Below, piece after piece: positions 19,262-27,701 of a DNA stretch of 51,798 nucleotides (within the stretch, counting starts at the first letter, position 1; the number at the start of each line of letters is the position of its first letter). This DNA is from Hyphomonas pacifica (lineage in GTDB: Bacteria; Pseudomonadota; Alphaproteobacteria; Caulobacterales; Hyphomonadaceae). The position numbers and the translations under genes are program-made. The stretch lies in the NCBI RefSeq assembly GCF_000682675.1, contig NZ_AWFA01000067.1:62501-114298 (forward strand). The letters run 5' to 3'. Below the pieces are notes generated by a model. That model was not told the origin of the DNA. It did no database searches and saw only the letters and a program-made list of their open reading frames with translations.

Positions 19262-20419
19262 ATGAGCAAGCGTGACTATTATGACGTGCTCGGCGTTGCG
19301 CGTGATGCGGACGAGAAACAGCTCAAGTCCGCCTACCGCAAGCTGGCAATGAAATACCATCCGGACCAGAATGCCGGAAATCCCGAAGCCGAGGAGAAAT
19401 TCAAGGAGGTGGGAGAGGCCTATGCTGTGCTTAGCGATGGCCAGAAACGCGCCGCCTATGACCGCTTCGGCCATGCCGCCTTTGAGAATGGCGGCGGGGG
19501 CGGTGGAAATCCGTTCGGCGCGGGCGTCAATCCTGAAGACATCTTCTCGGACCTGTTCAGTCAGGTCTTCGGCGCAGGCGGCTTTGGCGGCGGACGGCGT
19601 CGCGGCGGGCCCCAGCGCGGCTCGGATTTGCGCTATGATCTGGAGATCACGCTGGCCGACGCCTGGGCCGGCAAGGAAGAGACCATTCACGTGCCCCAGG
19701 CCGTGCCCTGTACGGGCTGTGACGGCTCTGGCGCAGCCCCCGGCACCAGTCCGGAAACGTGTGATACCTGCGACGGTCATGGCCGTGTGCGCGCCCAGCA
19801 AGGCTTTTTCACCATGGAACGCACCTGCGTGCGCTGTGGCGGCAAGGGCAAGATCATCAGGAAACCCTGCAAGGAATGCGGCGGCGTAGGTCAGGTGCGT
19901 GAAGAACGCAAACTGCAGGTGAAGATCCCGGCAGGTGTCGAGAGCGGCATGCGCATCCGTCTGTCCGGCGAGGGCGAGCCCGGCGATCAGGGCGGTCCGC
20001 GCGGGGACCTCTACATTTTCGTCGATGTCGTCGAGCATGACATTTTCGAACGCGACGGCCCGAACCTGTACTGCCGCGCGCCCGTGCCCATGGCAACGGC
20101 GGCGCTGGGCGGCGAGATCGAGATCCCGACCATTGATGGCGGCCGTGCGCGTGTCGTCGTGCCGGAAGGGGCCCAGACGGGCCGCAAGCTGCGCCTGCGC
20201 GGCAAGGGCATGCCGTCGGTGCGTCAGTCCGGCCATACGGGAGATCTGTTCGTCGAGATGTTCGTGGAAACTCCGCGCAACCTGTCTGCCCGCCAGAAAG
20301 AGCTGATGCGAGAATTCTGCGAGTGCACAGGCGCTGACTGTCACCCCGAAAGTGAGGGCTTCCTTGGCCGCATCAAACGCTTCTGGAGCGGCGACCACGA
20401 AGAAAAACGCCCGAATTAG
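19262..20419 (+). CDS. dnaJ: chaperone DnaJ
   Basis: 385 residues. J domain with HPD at 33-35, Gly/Phe-rich linker at about 75-115, four zinc-binding CxxCxGxG repeats ([32 protein letters not shown]) and the C-terminal client-binding domains. Stimulates the DnaK ATPase in protein folding. Type I (full-length) Hsp40. dnaK and grpE are not in the window. Starts 134 nt after the LpoA-like gene. Confidence 0.96.
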   Translation: MSKRDYYDVLGVARDADEKQLKSAYRKLAMKYHPDQNAGNPEAEEKFKEVGEAYAVLSDGQKRAAYDRFGHAAFENGGGGGGNPFGAGVNPEDIFSDLFSQVFGAGGFGGGRRRGGPQRGSDLRYDLEITLADAWAGKEETIHVPQAVPCTGCDGSGAAPGTSPETCDTCDGHGRVRAQQGFFTMERTCVRCGGKGKIIRKPCKECGGVGQVREERKLQVKIPAGVESGMRIRLSGEGEPGDQGGPRGDLYIFVDVVEHDIFERDGPNLYCRAPVPMATAALGGEIEIPTIDGGRARVVVPEGAQTGRKLRLRGKGMPSVRQSGHTGDLFVEMFVETPRNLSARQKELMREFCECTGADCHPESEGFLGRIKRFWSGDHEEKRPN

Positions 20420-20522
20420 GCGTCCGCTTTACGCATCTGCCCTGCATTAACCGTCTGACGGTTGTCCCTTGGACTGACTTCCGCAATACCTCATTGCAAG
20501 GCGATGAAAGCGGGGCAATGGC

Positions 20523-21494
20523 ATGAAGTCAGGACATGTTTTTCGCGGGCTGAATGGCGCGCTGAAGGGATTTTCCCGGATCGAAAGATGGGTATGGATC
20601 GGCGTGCTGGTCGCGCTTGTCATCAGCACGCTGATACGCGCTGCGGCGGCGTTGAGCCCGTCACTCGGCACGTGGGCTCAGGAGGCAGGGCATACCAGCG
20701 CGCTTGTCTTCAACACGGTAGGCCTCGCTCAGGCCGTGACCCTCAGCATTGTCGTGGCCATGCCGCTGCTTCGCTACATGCTGACGCGCAACCCCGCGGG
20801 TGAGCTGGCGAAGGCACTTCAGACAAACCGTCAGAGCTATCTTCTGGAAGACCTCCGTCGTCTGACCGAACATGGCGAGTTGCGCTTTCCGGCAGAGGAG
20901 TTGCAGATAGTCTCTGACAATGAGGCGCTGAAGGAATTCAGCCGCATCAATACGGAATGCTTTGAGGAAAGCGCCAATTATTCCGGGGATTATGTGGATA
21001 AACTGCTGCGCAATACCAGCATTCAGGAACGCTACCCAAAAAGCTTTGCCTATGTGCTGGATGAAGCAGGCCAGCGCATGGGCATCTCGATGGTGATTCC
21101 CATGAACCCGACGGGAACATTGCTGTACAAGAAAGGGGCCTTGTCTGATCATGATGTCATGGACATCGCCGTCGCCTCTATGGGTGAGCCTTGCGGATGC
21201 ATTCTGCTTTTTGCCATTGGTATGCTGACGGATTACCGTCCTGATGGAGGCAAGTCCGGCGGGACACAGGCTATCCGCACCCTTATTCGCAGTCATGTCC
21301 AGCACATCTGGCGCGTGGCCTCGGATTTCGATCTGGAGACCGTACCGTTCATCATGCAGGTGGAACGCCCCAGCATCGTGCGCATGGCCAGAATGTTTGG
21401 CTTCAGAAAACTGGACCAATACGGCGCTGATGGAGACCCGCTTTTCGAAATCACCTGGCCGGAACTCCGCGAAAAACTGAAATCCATCAGCTAG
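20523..21494 (+). CDS. membrane protein of unknown function with a GNAT-like C-terminal half
   Basis: 323 residues. Two membrane segments are visible near the N-terminus (about 22-45 and 60-85). A cytoplasmic domain of about 220 residues follows. The domain has the look of a GNAT acyltransferase, with the IRTLIRSHVQHIWR and FGFRKLDQYG segments resembling the acetyl-CoA loop and terminal strands, but the match is weak and unproven. It stands between dnaJ and the convergent OxyR-like regulator. Confidence 0.55.
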   Translation: MKSGHVFRGLNGALKGFSRIERWVWIGVLVALVISTLIRAAAALSPSLGTWAQEAGHTSALVFNTVGLAQAVTLSIVVAMPLLRYMLTRNPAGELAKALQTNRQSYLLEDLRRLTEHGELRFPAEELQIVSDNEALKEFSRINTECFEESANYSGDYVDKLLRNTSIQERYPKSFAYVLDEAGQRMGISMVIPMNPTGTLLYKKGALSDHDVMDIAVASMGEPCGCILLFAIGMLTDYRPDGGKSGGTQAIRTLIRSHVQHIWRVASDFDLETVPFIMQVERPSIVRMARMFGFRKLDQYGADGDPLFEITWPELREKLKSIS

Positions 21495-21524
21495 GCGTAA
21501 TAGGCGCTGATTTTTCGGGAGGGT

Positions 21525-22478
21525 CTAGCCGACGGGGTTGAGCCGTATGGCGGGTTTGTCTGGCAGGCAGGATTCGTCCAACAGCTCTGTGGCGGCGTTT
21601 TTCAGCACATCTGACAGCGTCTCCAGCTTTCCGGAAATCGGCGAGCTATCCCGCCAGATCAGGGAGATGGTCCGCGAGGCCTGTGGATAATCAATCCGGC
21701 GGATGATGAGGTACGGATCGCGCCGCATTTCCGACAAAGCATACAGGCTGGGCAGGATGGCAACACCCGTGCCCATCTCCGCCATCTGGCGCAGGGAGTC
21801 GAGGCTGGTGCCGGCATATTCCGTGTTCACATGCGCGCCCGCCGCGTTTGCCAGCGCCTGAACCCTCAGGTTCAGATTTTGCCAATGGCCCAGGCTGAGC
21901 AATTCGCGCCCTTCCAGATGCGCCGGGCCAATCGGTGTGTAGCGGTTTGCCAGCGGGTCATCCGGTGCAATGCAGATCCACAACTTTTCCTCAAACAGGG
22001 GCAGGGAGGTTGTGCCCGCCAGATCATCCGTCATCGAAATAATCGTGTCGTATTCGCCGCTGTGCAAGTGTGCCTTCAGGTCCATTGTGCGTTCTTCCCG
22101 AACGCTGAAGCGCAGCTGCGGAAAGCGGGCATGCAACTGCCGCGTTGCCAGGGGCAGCAGATAGGGGCCTATTGTTGGCAGAACGCCCAGTCGTAACAGG
22201 CCTTCCAGGTCTTCGCTTTCCTGCCGCGCCGAGGCGCGCAGATCTTCCACATCCCGCAGAATGGCCCGCGCCCGTGCAAGAATGTCGGCCCCTTTCGGCG
22301 TCAGCAACGCGCCGCAGGTTGCGCGTTCGAACAGCGTCACGCCGAGTTCCTCTTCCATGCGGGCCACTTGGGCCGACAGGCTGGGCTGGCTGACATTCAC
22401 GCGCTTGGCCGCCTCGCTGAAACGTCCTGTTTCGGCAACGGCGACCAGGTATTGAAGCTGGCGAAGGGTGGGTCTCAT
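21525..22478 (-). CDS. LysR family regulator, OxyR-like, without the redox cysteines
   Basis: 317 residues. N-terminal winged helix-turn-helix (about 1-60) with LRQLQYLVAVAETGRFSEAA, followed by the effector-binding domain. The overall sequence follows OxyR closely, for example TSLDSLRQMAEMGTGVAILP near 223-242. At residues 194-214, where E. coli OxyR carries Cys199 and Cys208, this protein has Asn201 and Ala210 and no cysteine, aligning from memory. Cys55 and Cys169 lie elsewhere. It is therefore unlikely to sense peroxide by the classic disulfide. No catalase or peroxiredoxin gene is adjacent. Confidence 0.82.
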   Translation of the reverse strand: MRPTLRQLQYLVAVAETGRFSEAAKRVNVSQPSLSAQVARMEEELGVTLFERATCGALLTPKGADILARARAILRDVEDLRASARQESEDLEGLLRLGVLPTIGPYLLPLATRQLHARFPQLRFSVREERTMDLKAHLHSGEYDTIISMTDDLAGTTSLPLFEEKLWICIAPDDPLANRYTPIGPAHLEGRELLSLGHWQNLNLRVQALANAAGAHVNTEYAGTSLDSLRQMAEMGTGVAILPSLYALSEMRRDPYLIIRRIDYPQASRTISLIWRDSSPISGKLETLSDVLKNAATELLDESCLPDKPAIRLNPVG

Positions 22479-22590
22479 AGTTTCAAGCTATAGTATCAAG
22501 ATATTCTTTCTATTTGAACTATCATCAGGAAAGTCCGATTTCAATTGTTCAGGAACGTCTGAAACTTGCTTGGACAGGAGGCCGGTCAAA

Positions 22591-22761
22591 ATGTCACCCA
22601 AGGATATTCCCGTTGTCTCTCCCATCGCGGATCCGCGCCGGCCCTCACGGGGGTCTGTTGTGCACAAGGCCGCGCCTCCGCCAGGCCAGCACCGGACATC
22701 CCGAACTGATCAGTTTAGGGATAATCAGAAGGCGACGATCCCGCCCATCTGGTACGTCTAG
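22591..22761 (+). CDS. possible small protein, 56 residues
   Basis: A short frame from ATG 22591 with a strong AGGAGG at 22576-22581, nine bases upstream. The product is Pro/Arg-rich and hydrophilic and ends in TIPPIWYV. It lies divergent from the OxyR-like gene, in a 480-nt gap that otherwise holds only the rnk leader. No homologue was recognised; the ribosome binding site is the main support. Confidence 0.35.
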   Translation: MSPKDIPVVSPIADPRRPSRGSVVHKAAPPPGQHRTSRTDQFRDNQKATIPPIWYV

Positions 22762-22879
22762 GTCAACGGGTAAAACGCAAATTCTCATGCAAGGACCGGC
22801 GCCTCTCAGGGCTGTGTAGAGGGGCTGGTCTTGCGGGCACATGATTCCGGTCTTCAGGGGCCGCGTGTCATGGCCCATC

Positions 22880-22941
22880 TGCCAGCCGGCGTAATCTTCC
22901 CCCCACTGTGCCGGCTGGCAGACTTCCTCCTGAAGTGGGGG
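22880..22941 (+). promoter_or_regulatory. rnk leader with two mutually exclusive hairpins
   Basis: Arm TGCCAGCCGGC (22880-22890) pairs perfectly with GCCGGCTGGCA (22910-22920). The loop between them contains CCCCCACT (22900-22907), which can instead pair with AGTGGGGG (22934-22941). The two pairings overlap in space, so they could not both form easily. The second ends about 20 bases before the rnk start. Possible attenuator or translational switch; no trailing U-run is present. Confidence 0.4.
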
Positions 22942-22960
22942 CAACAGGGACACAAGAAAA

Positions 22961-23380
22961 ATGACTGAACCCAGCACTTATCTGTCTGCTGATTTGCCGC
23001 CGGTAAATATCAGCGAACTTGAGTTTGATGCTCTCAACGCGCTGGCCTTCGCGATCAGCCATAAGCAACCGGAACTGTCTGGCATGTTGCTGGCAGAGCT
23101 GGACAGGGCGCAGGTACACCCCGTGACCAGCCTGCCCCCAGGCACGGTGACGATGAATTCGCGCGTGGAATTCCGCGATGAGGGCAATGGCAATGTGCGC
23201 ACGGTGCAGATTGTCTTCCCGCATCTGGCGGACATTTCCCGGGATCGCATTTCCATCGTCACACCAGTCGCTGCCGCGCTGATCGGCCTGTCTGAAGGAG
23301 ATGCCATTCCGTGCCGGTTTCATGACGGGCAAGACAGGTATTTGCGTGTGCTGAAGGTTTATCCGCCTGATGAGGGCTAA
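22961..23380 (+). CDS. rnk: regulator of nucleoside diphosphate kinase, Rnk/GreA-like
   Basis: 139 residues. The N-terminal part is a short helical hairpin, the C-terminal part the GreA/GreB-type FKBP-like domain (VTMNSRVEFRDEG, then ISIVTPVAAALIGLSEGD). Rnk proteins bind RNA polymerase but lack the long coiled coil needed for transcript cleavage. The start has AGGGA about 10 bases upstream. The upstream leader can form alternative hairpins. Confidence 0.85.
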   Translation: MTEPSTYLSADLPPVNISELEFDALNALAFAISHKQPELSGMLLAELDRAQVHPVTSLPPGTVTMNSRVEFRDEGNGNVRTVQIVFPHLADISRDRISIVTPVAAALIGLSEGDAIPCRFHDGQDRYLRVLKVYPPDEG

Positions 23381-23465
23381 GGCAGCGCAAAAGTCACGCG
23401 CCTTATGGGAACTCTTTTGCCGCCGGGGCCGTTGATCCCGGCAGTCCCGCGCAAGAGATACGCCC

Positions 23466-24461
23466 ATGGCCTTCAGTGCAGATCAGGAAACGCTGTGCCG
23501 CGAAGGCATGACTGCTGAGGCGATAGGTCTTGTGCGCGCTGATCCGGCCGGGCCAGGCTGGACCCGGCGCAGATGCGGCAAGGGTTTCACCTATCAGGAC
23601 CAGGATGGAAATACGCTGTCCGGTAAACGCGCCGAGCGGTGCCGCGCGCTGGTGCTGCCGCCCGCCTGGAACGACATCTGGATTTGTCCCAATCCGCGTG
23701 GCCATATTCAGGCAACGGGCCGCGATGATGCCGGTCGTCTGCAATACCGCTATCACCCGACCTGGTCTGCCACGCGCAGCTCCGCCAAGTTTGATGACCT
23801 GCTGGCCTTTGGTCATGCCTTGCCGGAACTGCGTCGGCGCGTGCGCCATGATCTGACCTATTCAGACTGCCCGCGCGAGATACGTATTGCCGCGATTGTA
23901 CGCCTGCTGGACCGGGGCGCGCTGCGCATCGGCCAGTGCGGACGCAAGACCTATGGCGCGGTCAGCCTGCGCAAATCCCATGTCACGGTCGAAGGCCACA
24001 AAGTGGTCTGCGCCTACAAGGCAAAGGGCGGTGTGCCGCGCCGCGTCTCTGTGCGCGACCGCCTGTTGGCGAAGACCATCGCCTCCCTGATGGAGGAAAA
24101 AGGTGTGTTCGTCTTCCGCTCCCGCCGTGTGCGACCCGCCGCGCAGGATGTGAATGCCTATATTCAGGAGACGCTTGGCCTGCCTTTCACAGCAAAGGAT
24201 TTTCGCACCTGGAAAGGCAGTGTTGCCGCCGCAGATGCCCTCTGCAAGGCTGAAAGAGTCACCGTGAAAGCCCTCACAGAGGCCGCCGCCAAGGCGCTCG
24301 GCAATACGCCTGCGATTGCCAAATCCTCCTACATTCATCCCGTCCTGCTCGACATGGCACGCGATAAACAGCGCCCGAGTGACCTGCGCGAAGACATGTG
24401 TGAGCTGACCGGTGAAGACTTGTTGCTGGCCGTCCTGGAAACGGATCCCGCCCTGCACTAG
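23466..24461 (+). CDS. DNA topoisomerase IB
   Basis: 331 residues, the poxvirus-like bacterial form. The N-terminal domain has LPPAWNDIWICPNPRGHIQATGRD; the catalytic domain carries the conserved Arg and Lys residues and the nucleophilic Tyr289 in SSYIHP. The enzyme relaxes DNA supercoils through a 3'-phosphotyrosine. Many alphaproteobacteria have one copy. It follows rnk by 85 nt on the same strand. Confidence 0.92.
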   Translation: MAFSADQETLCREGMTAEAIGLVRADPAGPGWTRRRCGKGFTYQDQDGNTLSGKRAERCRALVLPPAWNDIWICPNPRGHIQATGRDDAGRLQYRYHPTWSATRSSAKFDDLLAFGHALPELRRRVRHDLTYSDCPREIRIAAIVRLLDRGALRIGQCGRKTYGAVSLRKSHVTVEGHKVVCAYKAKGGVPRRVSVRDRLLAKTIASLMEEKGVFVFRSRRVRPAAQDVNAYIQETLGLPFTAKDFRTWKGSVAAADALCKAERVTVKALTEAAAKALGNTPAIAKSSYIHPVLLDMARDKQRPSDLREDMCELTGEDLLLAVLETDPALH

Positions 24462-24618
24462 AGACACGTGCTTTCAAAAAATGTTTAAAAACATATTCGT
24501 AACGCGCCCCTTTGCCCTGCATGCATCCGAGCGCCGGGGCAGAATTTTGCATGGCCGAGCATACAAAGAAGCGCGCCACCAGATTGATGCGGGCGCAAGC
24601 CTTGAGCCGCCCTTGCTG

Positions 24619-25271
24619 ATGTTTTCCATCTTGCGCCGTCTGGTGGCGGAGGCGCTCTTGCTGGCCATCATCATCGGCAGTGGCATCATGGGAGACCGGC
24701 TTTCCACTGGCAACAGGGCGATTGCTCTGCTGGGCAACACATTGGCGATCGGGGCGGGGCTCTATGTGCTGATCACCATGTTCGGCCTGGTCTCTGGCGC
24801 ACATTTCAATCCGGCCGTTACTTTGGCCTTCTATCTTCAGCGGGAAATTTCCTGGCCATTGTTGGCGCTGACCTATCTCGACGTGCAGGGGCGGGTGGCA
24901 TAGGGGGGACTGGGCTGCACACCTGATGTTTGATGAGGCTGCGTTCAGCTCTCCGCGCATGGCCGTGACGGAGCGGCGCACATGTTTTCAGAAGGCATCG
25001 CCACATTCGGTCTGGTCGCGGCGATCCTTGCCGGGGTGCGGCTCAGGCCTGCGGGCGTTCCGATGATGGTGGGGGTATATTACCGCCGCATAGTGGTTTA
25101 GGGCGTCCACCTCCTTCGCCAATCCGGCGCTGACAATCGCGCGGGGGGGCGAACGATACATTTGCCGGGATGGCCTCGCAGAGTATATTGCCCTTCATAG
25201 CCGCCCAGTTGATAGGCGCGGTATCGGCCACCGTGTTTTGCGGATGGTTGTTCAGGGAGAGGCCGGTATGA
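24619..25271 (+). pseudogene. MIP family channel (aquaporin/AqpS-like), decayed
   Basis: The ATG at 24619 opens a frame with typical aquaporin helices 1-2 and the first NPA motif (SGAHFNPAVTLAF). It stops at TAG 24901. Downstream, pieces of the rest survive in different frames: MFSEGIATFGLVAAILAG, then ITAA-TAG-WF followed by the second NPA (SFANPALTIAR), then FAGMASQSILPFIAAQ, ending RERPV-TGA at 25269-25271. At least two stops and several frameshifts are present. The ancestral stop overlaps the arsC start (ATGA), so the gene was the coupled first member of an arsenic operon; such channels export arsenite in AqpS-ArsC systems. Confidence 0.8.
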
Positions 25272-25669
25272 GACCAACGATTTATCATAATCCAGAGTGC
25301 GGCACGTCGCGCAACGTGCTCGAAATTCTGCGCGAAAGTGGCGAAGCCCCTGATATCGTTCTTTATCTTGAGCGCGGCTGGCAACGCGAACAGCTTGCCG
25401 GCCTGCTGGACGATCTGGCGCTGAAGCCGAGCGATGTGCTGCGCGTCTCCAAAAGCCCTGCAGAAGAATTGGGTCTGACCGGCCCGGACATCACAGAGGG
25501 AGAGCTGTTCGAGGCGATGCTGCAGCACCCTATCCTCGTGAACCGGCCGATTGTAGTCACAAAAAAAGGGACGGCACTGTGCCGTCCCTCTGAAAAGGTA
25601 TTTGCATTGCTGGACAATCCACCCGCCAGTTTCACCAAGGAAGACGGCGAGACGGTCACATCCGGCTAA
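25268..25669 (+). CDS. arsC: arsenate reductase, glutaredoxin-dependent ArsC family
   Basis: 133 residues from the ATG at 25268, which overlaps the stop of the upstream channel pseudogene. The active-site Cys lies in YHNPECGTSRNVLEIL near the N-terminus, and the NRPIVVTKKGTALCRPSEKV block is conserved. It reduces arsenate to arsenite with glutathione and glutaredoxin. With the exporter broken, its benefit is uncertain. The codons of the latter block also contain a perfect inverted repeat with a run of seven A, which acts as a terminator on the other strand. Confidence 0.88.
   Translation: MRPTIYHNPECGTSRNVLEILRESGEAPDIVLYLERGWQREQLAGLLDDLALKPSDVLRVSKSPAEELGLTGPDITEGELFEAMLQHPILVNRPIVVTKKGTALCRPSEKVFALLDNPPASFTKEDGETVTSG
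25561..25589 (-). terminator. Rho-independent terminator (minus strand) inside arsC
   Basis: AGGGACGGCAC (25567-25577) and GTGCCGTCCCT (25579-25589) form an 11-bp perfect inverted repeat. On the minus strand it is followed directly by seven T (25567-25561). It lies 96 nt past the stop of the minus-strand SpoIIAA-like gene and would end its transcript, although it lies in the arsC coding region. Confidence 0.65.
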
Positions 25670-25684
25670 AGCGCTGCTGCGCGT

Positions 25685-26086
25685 TCAGGCCAGTTCAGGC
25701 TCAGCGGCAGGTGCGGGCTGTTTCTCCAGCCAGACGCGGGCATCGGCCTCATCGGCCAGATCAAAGACCTTCAGTTGTGTATCGGGCAGGGCCACGGCCT
25801 GCATCTTGGCCGACTGGCGCACCCAAGGCTGGTCCGTCAGAACGGCCACTTTGTTGAAGCGCTTTTGCAGGGCAAAGAATTCAGCTGTCCGGGACCAGCT
25901 GCTTGCAACATTATGGAGCGTGCCGAGATCCATATGCTGTAACCGCACCAGCAAACTTCCAGGATCTTCCTCGCTCGTCTGCTCCATGATCTGGTCGACG
26001 GCTTCGGGAATATTTTCCGGGTTCAGTTCGCCTTGCGCGTCGATGGAAAAAAGGTCGGTGTTTTCAGCTTGGATCGTATAAGGCAT
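25685..26086 (-). CDS. SpoIIAA-like (STAS fold) protein
   Basis: 133 residues from the ATG at 26086, supported by AGGAGA about 4 bases upstream on that strand; a start at 26110 lacks this. The sequence pattern resembles the SpoIIAA-like family: an N-terminal strand pair, GELNPENIPEAVDQIMEQ, LLVRLQHMDLG, KVAVLTDQPWVR and KVFDLADEADARVWLEKQ. Function in these Gram-negative proteins is unknown (membrane or lipid association has been suggested). A single gene, convergent with arsC and terminating within it. Confidence 0.7.
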   Translation of the reverse strand: MPYTIQAENTDLFSIDAQGELNPENIPEAVDQIMEQTSEEDPGSLLVRLQHMDLGTLHNVASSWSRTAEFFALQKRFNKVAVLTDQPWVRQSAKMQAVALPDTQLKVFDLADEADARVWLEKQPAPAAEPELA

Positions 26087-26183
26087 GGGTCTCCTGTCAG
26101 GGTTGCTCAATCAAAAAAGCAACGCGCGGCCGGGGCCCCGCGTTCCTTCTGAATTACATATAGGGGCTTTTGCCCCGGATTTC

Positions 26184-26215
26184 AAAAAAAAGCCCGGCCA
26201 TATTGCAGGCCGGGC
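26184..26215 (-). terminator. Rho-independent terminator after the thiolase gene
   Basis: GCCCGGCC (26192-26199) pairs with GGCCGGGC (26208-26215). On the minus strand eight T follow (26191-26184). It sits about 57 nt past the thiolase stop codon. Confidence 0.88.
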
Positions 26216-26271
26216 AGTCATGAATGGATCTGCAGAAAAGTTTGTGGGAGGAAACCTTCAGATCCGTTCAA

Positions 26272-27516
26272 TTAGATCCGTTCAATGATGATCGCCGGAG
26301 CCATGCCGCCAGCTGCACACATCGTGACCAGGCCATAGCGGCCGCCGGAGCGTTCCAGCTCGTCCAGCGCGGTGCCGATCAGGATGGAGCCTGTGGCGCC
26401 GATCGGGTGGCCCAGCGCCATGGCGCCGCCATTGATGTTGACCTTTTCGCGGTCCAGCTCCAGGTCACGGATGAATTTCTCTGCCACGACAGAGAACGCC
26501 TCGTTGATTTCCCAGACATCAATGTCGTCCTTGGAAAGACCAGCCTTTTCAAGAACTTTCTTCGCTGCTGGAACCGGCGCATTCAACATCAGTGTCGGGC
26601 AGTCACCCATATTCGCAGTTGCAACGATCCGTGCACGGGGTTTCAGTCCGTTCTTGTCGGCATACTCTTTTGAGGTGACCAGGATGGCCGCTGCGCCGTC
26701 CACAACACCGGAGGAGTTCCCGGCATGATGTACGTGGGTCATCTTGCCTTCAAGTTCCGGATATACCTTGGTGACCATCTTGCCATAGGTGTTGCCAGTG
26801 TCGTCGACCGGAACGTCCATGAACATATTGAACACGGTTTTCAGCCCAGCCAGGCTTTCCATGGTCGTGCTGGGGCGAGGGAACTCGTCCTTGTCCAACG
26901 CCAGTGTGCCATCGCGATTGTAAACCGGCACGATGGATTTGTCGAAGCGGCCTTCATCCATGGCGCGTTTTGCGCGCTGCTGGGAGGTGACGGCCAGCTG
27001 GTCTACGGCTTCGCGGTCAATGCCTTCCAGCGTGGCGATGGCATCAGCGCAGACGCCTTGCTGGGATTGCGGGTGCAGTTCACGCAGGTGAAGGTTGCCG
27101 GCATCCATCATGGGCGGGTTCTTCGGGTCTGCCGTGGCCGCGGTGTAGCTCATCATCTCACAGCCGCCTGCGATGACGCAGTCTTCCATGCCGGACATGA
27201 TCTGCGCTGCAGCCAGAGAGACCGTTGTAATGCCGGAGCCGCAGAATCGGTCCAGCGTCACACCGGAGGCCTTGATGTCAAAGCCGGCGTCGAGCGCGGC
27301 CATGCGGCCCATATCGGCGCCTTGTGCGCCGCGCTGACTGGACGTGCCCCAGATAACGTCATCCACGGTGGCGGTGTCCAGATTGTTTCGGTCGCGGATC
27401 GCACTCAGCACGGTTGCGCCCAGATGTTGCGGGTGCAGGTGCGCAAGCGAACCCTTGCCGACCTTGCCAATGCCGCGCGGGGTGCGGACAGCGTCGATGA
27501 TATAGGCCTCAGCCAT
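26272..27516 (-). CDS. acetyl-CoA acetyltransferase (thiolase)
   Basis: 414 residues. Nucleophilic Cys92 in TLDRFCGSG, the GHPIGATG motif with the catalytic His, and CAAGGMAPA with the second Cys are all intact. It exchanges an acetyl unit between acyl-CoAs, either degradative (fadA-like) or biosynthetic (phaA-like); the sequence alone does not decide. It is transcribed alone and ends in a strong terminator. The 3' part is ordinary. Confidence 0.92.
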   Translation of the reverse strand: MAEAYIIDAVRTPRGIGKVGKGSLAHLHPQHLGATVLSAIRDRNNLDTATVDDVIWGTSSQRGAQGADMGRMAALDAGFDIKASGVTLDRFCGSGITTVSLAAAQIMSGMEDCVIAGGCEMMSYTAATADPKNPPMMDAGNLHLRELHPQSQQGVCADAIATLEGIDREAVDQLAVTSQQRAKRAMDEGRFDKSIVPVYNRDGTLALDKDEFPRPSTTMESLAGLKTVFNMFMDVPVDDTGNTYGKMVTKVYPELEGKMTHVHHAGNSSGVVDGAAAILVTSKEYADKNGLKPRARIVATANMGDCPTLMLNAPVPAAKKVLEKAGLSKDDIDVWEINEAFSVVAEKFIRDLELDREKVNINGGAMALGHPIGATGSILIGTALDELERSGGRYGLVTMCAAGGMAPAIIIERI

Positions 27517-27701
27517 GAACTTCTCTCCCTGGTGAATATCTTTCTTGTTTTGCAGTGCTTTACGCGAACGTAAGCGTAAGGAATAGCCGTGACGTCGGGG
27601 TAGGTTTCCCTGTCTTTGCTACAGGCGCGGCCAAATTTGGCGGCAGCAGGGATTTGTGGCATATTATGGGAAATGTAAGCGCACATCAGAAAGGCGCAAT
27701 C

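Noticed and set aside
25559-25570. Programmed frameshift in arsC at the run of A
   Set aside because: The hairpin follows with no spacer, and the unshifted product is a normal full-length ArsC; the terminator explanation is simpler.
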